A DNA stretch of 64,000 bases, taken from the NCBI RefSeq assembly GCF_006716815.1, contig NZ_VFPS01000001.1:186001-250000 (forward strand). The letters are read 5' to 3'. A program made the position numbers and the translations under genes. This DNA comes from Microbacterium lacticum. Its GTDB lineage: Bacteria > Actinomycetota > Actinomycetes > Actinomycetales > Microbacteriaceae. The stretch's first letter is position 1. Each line of letters begins with the position of its first letter. The notes under the pieces are model-generated. The model was not told the origin of the DNA and did not search any database. It worked only from the letters and a program-made list of their open reading frames with translations. Of the stretch, positions 1-8,587 are shown in pieces.

Positions 1-744
1 GGCCGCGCCCGTCGGCGGGGAGAACGCGACCGAGGGCGAGCTGCAGCCAGGACGCGACGATGAACAGAAGGCCCGACCATCCACCGTGAGCGGGAATGTA
101 AGCGCTGATCGTGCAGGCGGCGGCGAACAGGCCGATCGACGAGACGGCGAGGCGGACGGTGTTCATCGATGCCGTCCGCACGACGTCGTCCCACGCGAGA
201 TCGACGGGCGTGCTCTCGCGCTGCGGTGAGGCGAGGATGCGCCGGTCGAGGAGGGGCAGGGCGGTGCACGCGCCGAGCGCCACGACGCTCCCGATGACCC
301 CGCCGAGGAGGAAGGCCGGTTGCAGCGGAGTGTTCCGTGCGACCGTGCTCGCCACAACCGCAGCGGCAGTGATGACGGCGGCGCCGAGGGCGAGGATCCA
401 CGGCAGCGCGATGCGACCGCGCCCGAGATAGTCGACGGCGCGGAGGGCGCGCACGTGCGCGACGCGCGGGGCGCCCGGCTCGGGGGTGAACACGGGTCGG
501 CGGACGACGATGAATGCGTCGGCGATGACGACGGCGATCATCACCGGCAGAATCACGGCCAAGACGAACGTGGTCCCGGAGCCGAGCGGTGTGAGCAAGA
601 GAGGGGCGCAGGCAGCGAGCGCGATGAGCACCGCGATCAGCTCCGCGATCGACTGACGTCGGAACCTCGCTGCCAGCTGGGTGCCCGTCCGCTCGTCGAG
701 CGGGAGCCCGGACCGCTCCGCGAGGTGAGGCCGGTGTCGCTCAT
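1..744 (-). CDS. multi-pass membrane protein, partial, start unresolved (possible frameshift)
   Basis: I do not recognise this family. The frame is open from the left edge and encodes a hydrophobic protein with about five or six membrane segments, then runs out of the window. That frame has no ATG, GTG or TTG before its first membrane segment. The promoter at 751-779 would place the transcription start on an ATG at 742-744, but that ATG opens a different frame (MSDTGLTSRSGPG...) that stops at 637-639 after 35 codons. The simplest reading is one indel around codons 10-20 joining the two frames, either a real lesion or a sequencing error. Alternatively translation starts at a non-standard codon. 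Function unknown; the operator-like repeat upstream suggests control by a local repressor outside the window. Confidence 0.5.
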
Positions 745-750
745 GACTCT

Positions 751-784
751 TTTGTATGCGCTTTGTATCAATGTGTCAATACAA
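751..784 (-). promoter_or_regulatory. strong leaderless promoter with TTGTAT/ATACAA inverted repeat
   Basis: On the minus strand there is a perfect -35 TTGACA (779-774), a 17-nt spacer and a -10 TACAAA (756-751). Six nt later comes ATG at 744. An inverted repeat TTGTAT (763-768) / ATACAA (779-784) overlaps the -35 and spacer, and a further TTTGTAT lies at 751-757. Dyads of this shape over a promoter are typical repressor operators, for example of GntR-type regulators. The regulator identity is inference. Confidence 0.65.
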
Positions 785-875
785 TTCCATCGCCGATGGA
801 CGGTGTGTGCCCGACCTTCGACGCCAGCGCGCCGCAGCGCCTGGTCCGCGCGGGCCGACCTAGACTTGTCGGGCC

Positions 876-2291
876 ATGATTCGACCCGACCTGACCCTCC
901 CGATCCCCGACGAGATCACCGCCGCGCACTTCATCGGCATCGGCGGCTCCGGCATGTCGGGGCTCGCGGGGATGTTCCTCGACCGTGGCATCCGGGTGTC
1001 GGGTTCGGACCGTGCCGACAGCGCGGCCCTCCGCGCGCTCGCCGCGCGCGGCGCCGACGTGCACGTCGGGCACGACGCGGCGAACCTGCCGGACGACGCC
1101 GACACCGTCATCCACACCGGCGCGATCTGGCCGGAGAACCCCGAGTTCCTCCTCGCCAAGGAGCGCGGCCTGCACGTCATCCACCGCTCGCAGGCCCTGC
1201 ACTGGCTGATCGGCGGTCGTCGCCTCGTGAGCGTCGCCGGCGCGCACGGCAAGACGACCTCGACGGGCATGATCGTCACGGCCCTCCGCGCCCTCGCCAC
1301 CGCCCCCACGTTCGTCAGCGGGGGAGTGATCGCCGACCTCGGCGTCTCAAGCGGCACCGGCTCCGACGACCTGTTCGTCATCGAGGCCGACGAGTCGGAC
1401 GGCACGTTCCTGCTCTACGACACGTCGATCGCGCTCATCACGAACGTCGACCCCGACCACCTCGACCACTGGGGCACCCGCGACGCGTTCTACGACGCGT
1501 TCGTGCGCTTCGGCGACGACGCCCGCGAGGCCGTCGTGATCAGCGCCGACGACCCCGGCGCGGCCCGGGTGCGTGCGGCGCTCAGCCACCCGCACGTGGT
1601 GACCTTCGGTGAGGATGCCTCCGCCGACGTGCGCGTCTCGGACATCACCACCGAGGGCCCGGTCTCGTTCACCCTCACGCACCAGGGCGTCTCCGCCCCG
1701 GGTCGGCTCGCCGTCCCCGGCGCGCACAACGCGGTCAACGCGGCCGGTGCGGTCGCGGTGCTGCTCACCCTCGGCTACGACCTCGAGCCGGCCCTGCGCG
1801 CCGTCGAGGGATTCGCGGGAACGGTGCGCCGGTTCGAGCTGCACGGCGTGCGCCGGGGCGTGAGCGTGTACGACGATTACGCGCATCACCCCACCGAGGT
1901 CGCCGCGGCCCTCGCCGCCGCCCGGAGCGTCGTCGGTGCGGGGCGCCTCATCGCGATCCAGCAGCCCCACACCTACTCGCGCACGCAGGAGATGTACCGC
2001 GAGTTCGCCGAGGTGCTCGAGGCGGCCGCGGACCACACCGTCATGCTCGACGTGTACGGCGCCCGCGAAGACCCGGTGCCGGGCGTGACCGGAGCGCTCG
2101 TCAGCGACGCGTTCGCCGACCCCGAGCACGTGCACTACGTGCCCGACTGGCAGCAGGCCGCCGACTACACGGCATCCATCGCCCGACCGGGCGACTACGT
2201 CATCACGCTCGGCTGCGGCAACGTCTACCAGATCATCCCGCAGGTGCTCGAGGCCCTCGCGGCCGAGCCCGCCGTCGAGACCGGGGCGTAG
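876..2291 (+). CDS. murC: UDP-N-acetylmuramate--L-alanine ligase MurC
   Basis: Adds L-alanine to UDP-MurNAc with ATP in the cytoplasm, the first peptide step of peptidoglycan synthesis. The 471 residues match the family. Visible: N-terminal nucleotide fold with GIGGSGMSG near residue 20, ATP loop [10 protein letters not shown] near 120, the Mur-ligase segment [12 protein letters not shown] near 187, and [10 protein letters not shown] near 331. The ATG at 876 is chosen because GIGGSG lies at the normal distance, and a TAGACT -10-like hexamer sits at 861-866 just upstream. It heads the run murC-ftsQ-ftsZ. Oddly, murG does not precede it; an unrelated gene runs in the opposite direction. Confidence 0.97.
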   Translation: MIRPDLTLPIPDEITAAHFIGIGGSGMSGLAGMFLDRGIRVSGSDRADSAALRALAARGADVHVGHDAANLPDDADTVIHTGAIWPENPEFLLAKERGLHVIHRSQALHWLIGGRRLVSVAGAHGKTTSTGMIVTALRALATAPTFVSGGVIADLGVSSGTGSDDLFVIEADESDGTFLLYDTSIALITNVDPDHLDHWGTRDAFYDAFVRFGDDAREAVVISADDPGAARVRAALSHPHVVTFGEDASADVRVSDITTEGPVSFTLTHQGVSAPGRLAVPGAHNAVNAAGAVAVLLTLGYDLEPALRAVEGFAGTVRRFELHGVRRGVSVYDDYAHHPTEVAAALAAARSVVGAGRLIAIQQPHTYSRTQEMYREFAEVLEAAADHTVMLDVYGAREDPVPGVTGALVSDAFADPEHVHYVPDWQQAADYTASIARPGDYVITLGCGNVYQIIPQVLEALAAEPAVETGA

Positions 2292-2294
2292 CGG

Positions 2295-3401
2295 ATGCGC
2301 CGGCCCGGCCCGATCCCCGCGGAAGAGGCCGCGCGGCACGAGCCCGCCCGCCGCCCCGCGCGCGGTCGATCGGCGGATGCCTCCGCGTCCCGCGTCTCCG
2401 CCGCCGAGCCCACGGCGGAGAGCGCCGACGACGCGGCGGTCGACGAGCTGTTCGGCGGGCCCGACCTCCTGCCCGCACCCCGTCCACTCGGCAGCCCGGC
2501 CCGTCCTGCGCCGTCGGCCACCGCGACCGCGCCGACGCGTCCGCGCGTGGACACGCCCGCAGGCCGGCCCGCGGCGGACGGTCGACCGGGCGGTATCGGC
2601 CCTGCGGCGGACGACGACGACGACTCGGCCGCCGATGGCATCGGCGTGCGCGACGTGTGGGCAGCGGCCCGCGCGCGTCGTCGCGCGCTCCGTGCCGAGG
2701 TGCGCCGCTTCACGGTTCGCCAACGCCGTCGCCGCCTGCTGTGGGGCGTCTCGCTCGCCGCGCTGCTGCTGCTCGTGCTCGGCACGATCGGCGCGGCCTA
2801 CAGTCCGCTCTTCGCCGTCGACAAGGTGAGCGTCGTCGGCACGAGCAGCCTCGATGCCGCCACCGTGGAGACCGCGCTCGCCGGCCAGCTCGGCACCCCG
2901 CTGCCGCTCGTCGACTCGTCGGCGGTCAAGGCCGTGCTCGTCGCCTTCCCGCTCGTCGAGTCGTACACGCTCGAGGCGCGGCCGCCGCACGAGCTCGTCG
3001 TCCGGATCGTCGAGCGCACCCCGATCGGCTCGATCCGCTCCGCAGCGGGGTACACGCTCGTGGATGCCGCGGGGGTCGCGCTCTCGACGACGCCCGATCC
3101 GGCGCCCGGGCATCCGGTGATCGTCGCCTCCGGCGGCGTGGGGTCGGAGGCCTTCCGGGCCATCGGCACCGTCTTCCGCTCCCTCCCCGCCGACATCCGC
3201 GCGCAGGTCACCGACATGACGGCGACGACCGCGAACGACGTCACCCTCACGCTCGGCGGCACCGGCACCGAGGTCGTCTGGGGCAACGCCGACGACTCGG
3301 CGTACAAGGCCGTCGTGCTCGCCAAGGCGATGACGGCGCGCCCGCCGGACGGCGTCTCGAGCTACGACGTGTCGTCGCCGAACGCCGTCGTCATGCGCTG
3401 A
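2295..3401 (+). CDS. ftsQ: cell division protein FtsQ/DivIB
   Basis: Bitopic divisome protein linking early and late division proteins. It has an unusually long, Ala/Pro/Asp-rich disordered cytoplasmic part (residues 1 to about 145), a basic stretch, one membrane helix at about 149-172, then an extracytoplasmic POTRA domain beginning near VDKVSVVGTSSLD and a beta domain to residue 368. It starts 3 nt after the murC stop, so it is probably co-translated with it. Sequence similarity in this family is low; the call rests on topology, POTRA features and position between murC and ftsZ. Confidence 0.93.
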   Translation: MRRPGPIPAEEAARHEPARRPARGRSADASASRVSAAEPTAESADDAAVDELFGGPDLLPAPRPLGSPARPAPSATATAPTRPRVDTPAGRPAADGRPGGIGPAADDDDDSAADGIGVRDVWAAARARRRALRAEVRRFTVRQRRRRLLWGVSLAALLLLVLGTIGAAYSPLFAVDKVSVVGTSSLDAATVETALAGQLGTPLPLVDSSAVKAVLVAFPLVESYTLEARPPHELVVRIVERTPIGSIRSAAGYTLVDAAGVALSTTPDPAPGHPVIVASGGVGSEAFRAIGTVFRSLPADIRAQVTDMTATTANDVTLTLGGTGTEVVWGNADDSAYKAVVLAKAMTARPPDGVSSYDVSSPNAVVMR

Positions 3402-3527
3402 CCCCGCTCGCGATCTGTCGCCCCGATCGGCGACGGCTGCCGGTTCTCCGACCGGTGCACGGGTTTCTGCGCGACACGCCCACCGCCTCGCCGGACGCGG
3501 CATCCGTGCCGCTTACTTTCAATCAAG

Positions 3528-3581
3528 GAATTGCATACTCGGCAATTCTTTAAACCTCAACTTGAGGTTCAAGGTTTGACA
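3528..3581 (+). promoter_or_regulatory. AT-rich ftsZ upstream region with two dyads and a TTGACA box
   Basis: The 210-nt ftsQ-ftsZ gap contains an AT-rich island. It holds an inverted repeat GAATTGC (3528-3534) / GCAATTC (3542-3548) and a perfect 17-bp palindrome AACCTCAA-c-TTGAGGTT (3553-3569). A TTGACA hexamer at 3576-3581 may be a -35, but no consensus -10 sits at the right spacing (CACAAT at 3596-3601 leaves only 14 nt). The CCTCAA/TTGAGG arms resemble MerR/SoxR-class operators, which is resemblance only. ftsZ very probably has its own regulated promoter here. Confidence 0.5.
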
Positions 3582-3611
3582 GTCAGGGTTCGGGACACAA
3601 TGGAGGCCGGC

Positions 3612-4754
3612 ATGAGCCAGAACCAGAACTACCTCGCGGTGATCAAGGTCGTGGGTGTGGGTGGCGGCGGCGTGAACGCCGTCAATCGGATGATCGAGCT
3701 CGGGCTGCGGGGCGTCGAGTTCATCGCCGTCAACACCGACGCGCAGGCGCTGCTGATGAGCGACGCCGACGTGAAGCTCGACGTGGGCCGCGAGCTCACG
3801 CGCGGACTCGGTGCGGGCGCCGACCCCGAGGTCGGTCGCCGTGCTGCGGAGGACCACGCCGAGGAGATCGAGGAGGCCCTCGCGGGCGCCGACATGGTCT
3901 TCGTCACGGCGGGCGAGGGCGGCGGCACCGGCACCGGCGGCGCGCCCGTCGTCGCGCGGATCGCCAAGTCGATCGGCGCCCTGACCATCGGTGTCGTGAC
4001 GCGTCCGTTCTCGTTCGAGGGTCGACGCCGGCAGAGCCAGGCAGAGGCGGGTGTCAACAAGCTCAAGGAAGAGGTCGACACCCTCATCGTCGTGCCGAAC
4101 GACCGTCTCCTCGAGATCAGCGACCGCGGCATCTCGATGATCGAGGCGTTCGCCACCGCCGACCAGGTGCTCCTGGCCGGCGTGCAGGGCATCACCGACC
4201 TCATCACGACGCCGGGTCTCATCAACCTCGACTTCGCCGACGTCAAGTCGGTGATGCAGGGGGCGGGCTCCGCGCTCATGGGCATCGGCTCCGCCCGCGG
4301 CGCCGACCGGGCGATCAAGGCGGCCGAGCTCGCCGTCGAGTCGCCCCTGCTCGAGGCATCCATCGAGGGCGCGCACGGCGTGCTGCTGTCGATCCAGGGC
4401 GGCTCGAACCTCGGCATCTTCGAGATCAACGACGCCGCGCAGCTCGTGCGCGAGGCGGCGCACCCCGAGGCGAACATCATCTTCGGAACGGTCATCGACG
4501 ACACGCTCGGCGACGAGGTGCGGGTCACCGTCATCGCCGCCGGCTTCGACGGCGGCGAGCCGCAGGCGCGCATCGAGCCGATCACGACGCAGCGTCCCGC
4601 CGTCGCACCGGTCGTGCCGGCGGTGCCGGCCGACGAGGCGGCCCGGGTCGCCGACGCGGGGGAGCGCGAAGCGGTGACGGTGTCGGCCTCGACCGACTCG
4701 CACGAGTCCGTCTACGGCGCCGACGACCTGGACATCCCCGACTTCCTCAAGTGA
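3612..4754 (+). CDS. ftsZ: cell division GTPase FtsZ
   Basis: Tubulin-like GTPase forming the cytokinetic Z ring. Seen: [11 protein letters not shown] at about residues 15-25, the tubulin signature [10 protein letters not shown] near 103-112, the catalytic T7 loop NLDFADV near 204, a variable Pro/Ala linker, and the C-terminal partner-binding peptide [10 protein letters not shown] at the very end. ATG 3612 is preceded by GGAGG at 3602-3606 and gives 380 residues, the usual length; an in-frame ATG at 3600 lacks such a site. Its stop overlaps the GTG start of the next gene. Confidence 0.98.
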   Translation: MSQNQNYLAVIKVVGVGGGGVNAVNRMIELGLRGVEFIAVNTDAQALLMSDADVKLDVGRELTRGLGAGADPEVGRRAAEDHAEEIEEALAGADMVFVTAGEGGGTGTGGAPVVARIAKSIGALTIGVVTRPFSFEGRRRQSQAEAGVNKLKEEVDTLIVVPNDRLLEISDRGISMIEAFATADQVLLAGVQGITDLITTPGLINLDFADVKSVMQGAGSALMGIGSARGADRAIKAAELAVESPLLEASIEGAHGVLLSIQGGSNLGIFEINDAAQLVREAAHPEANIIFGTVIDDTLGDEVRVTVIAAGFDGGEPQARIEPITTQRPAVAPVVPAVPADEAARVADAGEREAVTVSASTDSHESVYGADDLDIPDFLK

Positions 4755-5440
4755 GCTCCACGCTGGCGCAGCGGCTCGCCGACGTCGACGCGCGCATCGC
4801 CGATGCCGCGCGGTCGGCGGGCCGCGACCCGGCGGAGCTCACGCGCATCGTCGTGACGAAGTTCCACCCGGCGCAGCTGGTCGTGGACCTCGCCGCGCTC
4901 GGCGTGCGCGACGTCGGCGAGAACCGGCAGCAGGAGATCACCGCCGAGCGCGCCGAGCTCGCCGACCTCGACGGAGTGCGCTGGCACTTCATCGGCCAGG
5001 TGCAGACGAAGAAGGCGCGGGCCGTGCGCGCGGCATCCGACGCCGTCCACTCGGTCGACCGCGACCGTCTCGCCGATGCGCTGCACGCCGCCGACCCGGA
5101 CGGCAACCCGCTGGATGTCTGCGTGCAGGTGAACCTCACCGACGACCCCGGCCGCGGGGGAGTGGCGCCCGCCGGCACGGCCCGGCTCGCCGAGCACATC
5201 GCCGCGCGCTGTCCGTCGCTGCGGCTGCGCGGGGTCATGGCCGTCGCGCCGCTCGGCGAGGCCCCGGCGGCGGCGTTCACCCGCCTTGCCGCCTCCGCCG
5301 ACGCCGTGCGCGCGGTGGTGCCGGATGCCGCGTGGATCTCCGCGGGCATGTCGGGCGACTTCGCCGAGGCGATCGCCGCGGGCGCGACACACCTGCGGAT
5401 CGGTACGGCAATCACGGGCGCGCGCCCCGCCCACGGTTAA
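4751..5440 (+). CDS. YggS-family PLP homeostasis protein
   Basis: PLP-binding alanine-racemase-like single-domain protein (YggS/PLPBP/YlmE), involved in vitamin B6 homeostasis rather than racemisation. The 229 residues match the family. The PLP lysine lies in IVVTKFHP (about residue 36), followed by DVGENRQQE and [13 protein letters not shown], both characteristic; the C-terminal end has [12 protein letters not shown] and [12 protein letters not shown] 4751 overlaps the ftsZ stop by 4 nt (GTGA), so translation is coupled. The position between ftsZ and sepF is conserved in Gram-positive bacteria. Confidence 0.95.
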   Translation: MSSTLAQRLADVDARIADAARSAGRDPAELTRIVVTKFHPAQLVVDLAALGVRDVGENRQQEITAERAELADLDGVRWHFIGQVQTKKARAVRAASDAVHSVDRDRLADALHAADPDGNPLDVCVQVNLTDDPGRGGVAPAGTARLAEHIAARCPSLRLRGVMAVAPLGEAPAAAFTRLAASADAVRAVVPDAAWISAGMSGDFAEAIAAGATHLRIGTAITGARPAHG

Positions 5441-5471
5441 CCTCGACACAGACGAGCAAACGGAGGATGCG

Positions 5472-5936
5472 ATGTCGAACCCGCTCAAGAAGACCATGGT
5501 GTACCTGGGCCTCGCCGACGAGGAAGAGGTGTACGACGAGCCGGTCGCCGAGGCGCCCGTGCGCCGCGAGCGCACCGAGCGTGTCGTCGAGAAGGCGGCT
5601 CCCGTGACGCCGCTGCACCGCCCCGCCGTCGTGCGTCAGCCCACGGCCGGCACGGTGAGCGAGATCCTGACCGTCCACCCCAAGCAGTACCGTGACGCGC
5701 AGCTGATCGCCGAGAACTTCCGCGACGGCATCCCCGTCATCATCAACCTGTCGCAGATGAGCGACGCCGACGCGCGCCGTCTCATCGACTTCGCGAGCGG
5801 TCTGTCGCTGGGTCTCTACGGGCGCATCGAGCGGGTCACCAGCAAGGTGTTCCTGCTCTCGCCCGAGAACGTCGCGATCTCGGGCGACGGCACCCTGGCG
5901 CCGGCCGACCCCGAGGCGGCACCCTTCGCGCAGTAG
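5472..5936 (+). CDS. sepF: cell division protein SepF
   Basis: Cytoplasmic membrane-tethering partner of FtsZ. The 154 residues have the expected plan: an amphipathic N-terminus with MVYLGL, an acidic/basic linker to about residue 60, then the SepF (DUF552) core with [42 protein letters not shown] and [13 protein letters not shown] 5472 follows GGAGG at 5462-5466. A longer open frame upstream exists only because it runs through the end of the preceding gene. Likely co-transcribed with ftsZ. Confidence 0.96.
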   Translation: MSNPLKKTMVYLGLADEEEVYDEPVAEAPVRRERTERVVEKAAPVTPLHRPAVVRQPTAGTVSEILTVHPKQYRDAQLIAENFRDGIPVIINLSQMSDADARRLIDFASGLSLGLYGRIERVTSKVFLLSPENVAISGDGTLAPADPEAAPFAQ

Positions 5937-5938
5937 TC

Positions 5939-6241
5939 GTGCAGTTCATGAGCCTGGCGGCGGCCGTCCTCAACACGCTGCTGCTGATCTACCTGCTGTT
6001 CCTGCTCGCCCGTCTCATCCTCGAGTACATCCCGATCTTCAACCGCGAGTGGCGGCCGAAGGGATTCGGCCTCGTGCTCGCCGAGGTCGTCTACACCGTC
6101 ACCGATCCGCCGTTGCGCTTCTTCCGGCGGTTGATCCGGCCGCTGCGGATCGGACCGATCGCGCTCGACCTCGGTTTTCCGATCACGATGCTCGTCGTGT
6201 TCGTGCTCCTGTCGATCACGGGTGCCATCGCCCGCATGTGA
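5939..6241 (+). CDS. YggT family membrane protein
   Basis: A 100-residue protein with two membrane segments (about residues 5-28 and 75-98) and the family core FNREWRPKGFGLVLAEVVYTVTDPPL followed by the R-x-x-R-P-L stretch. YggT proteins are found beside yggS/sepF in the division cluster and are linked to osmotic tolerance or division, but the biochemical role is unsettled. GTG 5939 is 2 nt after the sepF stop, which implies coupling; an internal ATG three codons later is an alternative start. Confidence 0.9.
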   Translation: MQFMSLAAAVLNTLLLIYLLFLLARLILEYIPIFNREWRPKGFGLVLAEVVYTVTDPPLRFFRRLIRPLRIGPIALDLGFPITMLVVFVLLSITGAIARM

Positions 6242-6288
6242 CGGGCTTCTCGCACGCCTCAGGTGTGCGGACTATGCTGTTCCAGTAC

Positions 6289-6309
6289 CGGACCGCGGAT
6301 CGCGGTCCG
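6289..6309 (+). promoter_or_regulatory. 9-bp hairpin in the divIVA leader
   Basis: A perfect inverted repeat (CGGACCGCG, 3-nt loop GAT, CGCGGTCCG) lies between yggT and divIVA, 43 nt before the divIVA ATG and just downstream of a TATGCT -10-like box at 6273-6278. No T-run follows, so it is unlikely to be an intrinsic terminator. It may stabilise or regulate the divIVA mRNA. Confidence 0.5.
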
Positions 6310-6351
6310 CCCCGATCGGTTCGCGTCGTGAGCCCCGAAAGAGGAAACACC

Positions 6352-6978
6352 ATGGCTTTGACCCCCGAAGACGTCGTCACCAAGCAGTTCCAGCACGTCC
6401 GCTTCAAGGAGGGCTTCGACCCGGACGAGGTCGATGACTTCCTCGACGAGATCGTCGTCGAGTGGCGCAAGACGATCGCCGAGAACGAGGAGCTCAAGGC
6501 GCGCGTCGCCGAGCTCGAGTCGGGCGCAGCGGCCGCCGCCGCTCCGGTCGCCGTCGTCGAGACCGCGCCCGAGGCCGTCGTCGAAGAGGTTCCCGCTCCG
6601 GTCGCCGCGGCTCCCGCCACCGGTGGTGCCGCCGCCTCGGCCGGCATCATCGAGCTCGCCCAGCGCCTGCACGACGAGCACGTCGCCGAGGGCCAGGCCC
6701 AGCGCGACAAGCTGATCTCCGACGCCCAGGCCCAGCGCGACAAGCTGATCTCCGACGCCCAGGCCGAGGCCGCCTCGATCCTCGCCGACGCCGAAGCCAA
6801 GGGCCGCGACGAGGTCGCCCGCCTCGACGCCGAGCGCGCGACCCTCGAGACCCGCATCAGCGAACTGCGTCAGTTCGAGCGTGACTATCGCTCGCAGCTG
6901 CGCGGCTTCATCGAGGAGAAGCTGCGCGACCTCGACGTCGCCGGCGCGACCTCGGGCTCGTCCGTCTCGGCTTCCTGA
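6352..6978 (+). CDS. divIVA: polar growth / septum scaffold DivIVA (Wag31)
   Basis: Coiled-coil scaffold that senses curved membrane at poles and septa and directs wall growth in actinobacteria. N-terminal DivIVA lipid-binding domain (about residues 1-65, ALTPEDVVTKQF and FDPDEVDDFLDEI), an Ala/Pro/Val-rich linker (about 66-105), then a coiled coil to residue 195 and a Ser-rich tail. The coil contains an exact tandem duplication of 11 residues, QAQRDKLISDA (33-bp units at 6694-6726 and 6727-6759). ATG 6352 follows AGAGGA. The 208 residues are short next to mycobacterial Wag31. Confidence 0.96.
   Translation: MALTPEDVVTKQFQHVRFKEGFDPDEVDDFLDEIVVEWRKTIAENEELKARVAELESGAAAAAAPVAVVETAPEAVVEEVPAPVAAAPATGGAAASAGIIELAQRLHDEHVAEGQAQRDKLISDAQAQRDKLISDAQAEAASILADAEAKGRDEVARLDAERATLETRISELRQFERDYRSQLRGFIEEKLRDLDVAGATSGSSVSAS
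6694..6759 (+). repeat. 33-bp perfect tandem duplication inside divIVA
   Basis: Two identical 33-bp units encode QAQRDKLISDA twice, directly followed by the related QAEAAS. Eleven residues is a hendecad, so the duplication keeps coiled-coil phase. Nucleotide identity, not just protein identity, points to a recent slippage event. Confidence 0.95.
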
Positions 6979-6986
6979 GCGGGCCG

Positions 6987-7601
6987 GTGGAAGGCCGCAC
7001 ACGACGACTGCGTCCCACGACGGCCGGCATCGTCATCGCGATCCTCGCGGTGGTGGTGCTGGCCGTCGACCAGTTCACGAAGCATCTCGCTCTGCAGAAC
7101 CTGCCGTATCAGCAGATCGTCCCGGTATGGGGCGATGTGCTGCAGTTCTATCTGACGCGCAACTCCGGCGCGGCGTTCTCGCTCGGCGAGGGTGTCACCT
7201 GGGTGTTCACGATCGTCCTCGCGACCGCCGCGCTGCTCATCGTCTTCCTCGCCGCCACGCGGGTGCGCGGGCGCTGGTGGGCGATCGTCCTGGGGCTCCT
7301 CATCGGAGGCATCCTCGGCAACCTCACCGACCGCCTGCTGCGCGAGCCCGGCTTCGCGATCGGCCATGTCATCGACTTCATCTACACCCCGTGGATGATG
7401 CCGGCGATCTACAACGTCGCCGACATGTTCATCGTCACGATGATGATCTGCGTCGCCCTGCTGGTGCTCCTCGGCGTGCGCCTCGACGGCACGCGTGAGC
7501 CGCGCGCCGTGAAGGAGACTCCGGCCGCCGACACCGCCGCGACCGACGACGCCGCTGCGGACGACGCGGATGCCTCGACCGCGCGTCGCACGGACCTCTA
7601 G
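6987..7601 (+). CDS. lspA: lipoprotein signal peptidase LspA
   Basis: Signal peptidase II, the membrane aspartyl protease that cleaves prolipoproteins before the lipid-modified cysteine. Four membrane segments; NSGAAFSLG near residue 58, and the two catalytic aspartates in GNLTDR (about 114) and YNVADMF (about 145). The tail after residue 170 is acidic and Ala/Thr-rich, longer than in many LspA. GTG 6987 lies 9 nt after the divIVA stop. Likely processes the lipoproteins in this window such as CtaC. Confidence 0.96.
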   Translation: MEGRTRRLRPTTAGIVIAILAVVVLAVDQFTKHLALQNLPYQQIVPVWGDVLQFYLTRNSGAAFSLGEGVTWVFTIVLATAALLIVFLAATRVRGRWWAIVLGLLIGGILGNLTDRLLREPGFAIGHVIDFIYTPWMMPAIYNVADMFIVTMMICVALLVLLGVRLDGTREPRAVKETPAADTAATDDAAADDADASTARRTDL

Positions 7602-7602
7602 C

Positions 7603-8520
7603 GTGCCCTCCCGCAGCTTTCCCGTCCCCGAAGGACTCGATGGAGTCCGCGTCGACGCGGCCCTCGCGAAGCTGCTCGGCTTCTCGCGCACCTTCGCCGC
7701 GGACGTCGCCGAGTCGGGCGGCGTGCGGCTGGACGGCCGCGCCCTCGGCAAGAGCGACAAGCTGCGCGCCGACTCGTGGCTCGACGTCGACTGGCAGGAG
7801 CGCCGCGAGCCCGAGATCGTGCCGATCGCCGTGCCCGACCTCGGCATCGTCTACGACGACGACGACATCGTGGTCGTCGACAAGCCCGCCGGGGTCGCCG
7901 CGCATCCCTCCGTGGGCTGGGAGGGTCCGACCGTGCTCGGTGCCCTCGCCGCGGGCGGCTACCGCATCGCGACGACCGGTGCCGCCGAGCGCCAGGGTGT
8001 CGTGCACCGCCTCGACGTCGGCACGAGCGGGCTCATGGTCGTCGCCAAAAGCGAGCGCGCCTATACCGCGCTCAAGCGCGCGTTCAAGGAGCGCGAGGTC
8101 GAGAAGATCTACCACGCCGTCGTGCAGGGTCACCCCGATCCGCTCGCCGGCACGATCGACGCGCCGATCGGGCGGCACCCTTCGCACTCATGGAAGTTCG
8201 CCGTGACGCCGGACGGCAAGGACTCGATCACGCATTACGAGACGATCGAGGCCTTTCCCTCGGCATCCCTGCTCGAGATTCATCTCGAGACAGGACGCAC
8301 CCACCAGATCCGCGTGCACATGGCGGCGCACCGGCATCCGTGCGTCGGCGATCCGCTGTACGGCGCCGACCCGACCCTGTCGGCCCGGCTCGGGCTCACC
8401 CGGCAGTGGCTGCACGCGCACGAGCTCTCGTTCGCGCACCCGGTGACGACGGAGTGGGTGACGTTCACGAGCGACGACCCGGCCGACCTCGCCCACGCGC
8501 TCGAGGTGCTGCGCGGCTAA
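7603..8520 (+). CDS. RluA/RluD-family rRNA pseudouridine synthase
   Basis: Isomerises uridines in RNA, usually 23S rRNA. An S4 RNA-binding domain at about residues 15-65 is followed by the RluA catalytic domain with [15 protein letters not shown] (catalytic Asp about 136) and [10 protein letters not shown] near 230. The GTG at 7603, 1 nt after the lspA stop, is preferred over an ATG at 7570 that would overlap lspA by 32 nt. lspA next to an RluD-like gene is a widespread arrangement. Which uridines it modifies cannot be told from sequence. Confidence 0.93.
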   Translation: MPSRSFPVPEGLDGVRVDAALAKLLGFSRTFAADVAESGGVRLDGRALGKSDKLRADSWLDVDWQERREPEIVPIAVPDLGIVYDDDDIVVVDKPAGVAAHPSVGWEGPTVLGALAAGGYRIATTGAAERQGVVHRLDVGTSGLMVVAKSERAYTALKRAFKEREVEKIYHAVVQGHPDPLAGTIDAPIGRHPSHSWKFAVTPDGKDSITHYETIEAFPSASLLEIHLETGRTHQIRVHMAAHRHPCVGDPLYGADPTLSARLGLTRQWLHAHELSFAHPVTTEWVTFTSDDPADLAHALEVLRG

Positions 8521-8587
8521 GCCCCGGCGGGTCTCGACGCCCGAACGCATGCCCCTGCGCGCACGCTCGGGTGTCTACGCTCGGAGC

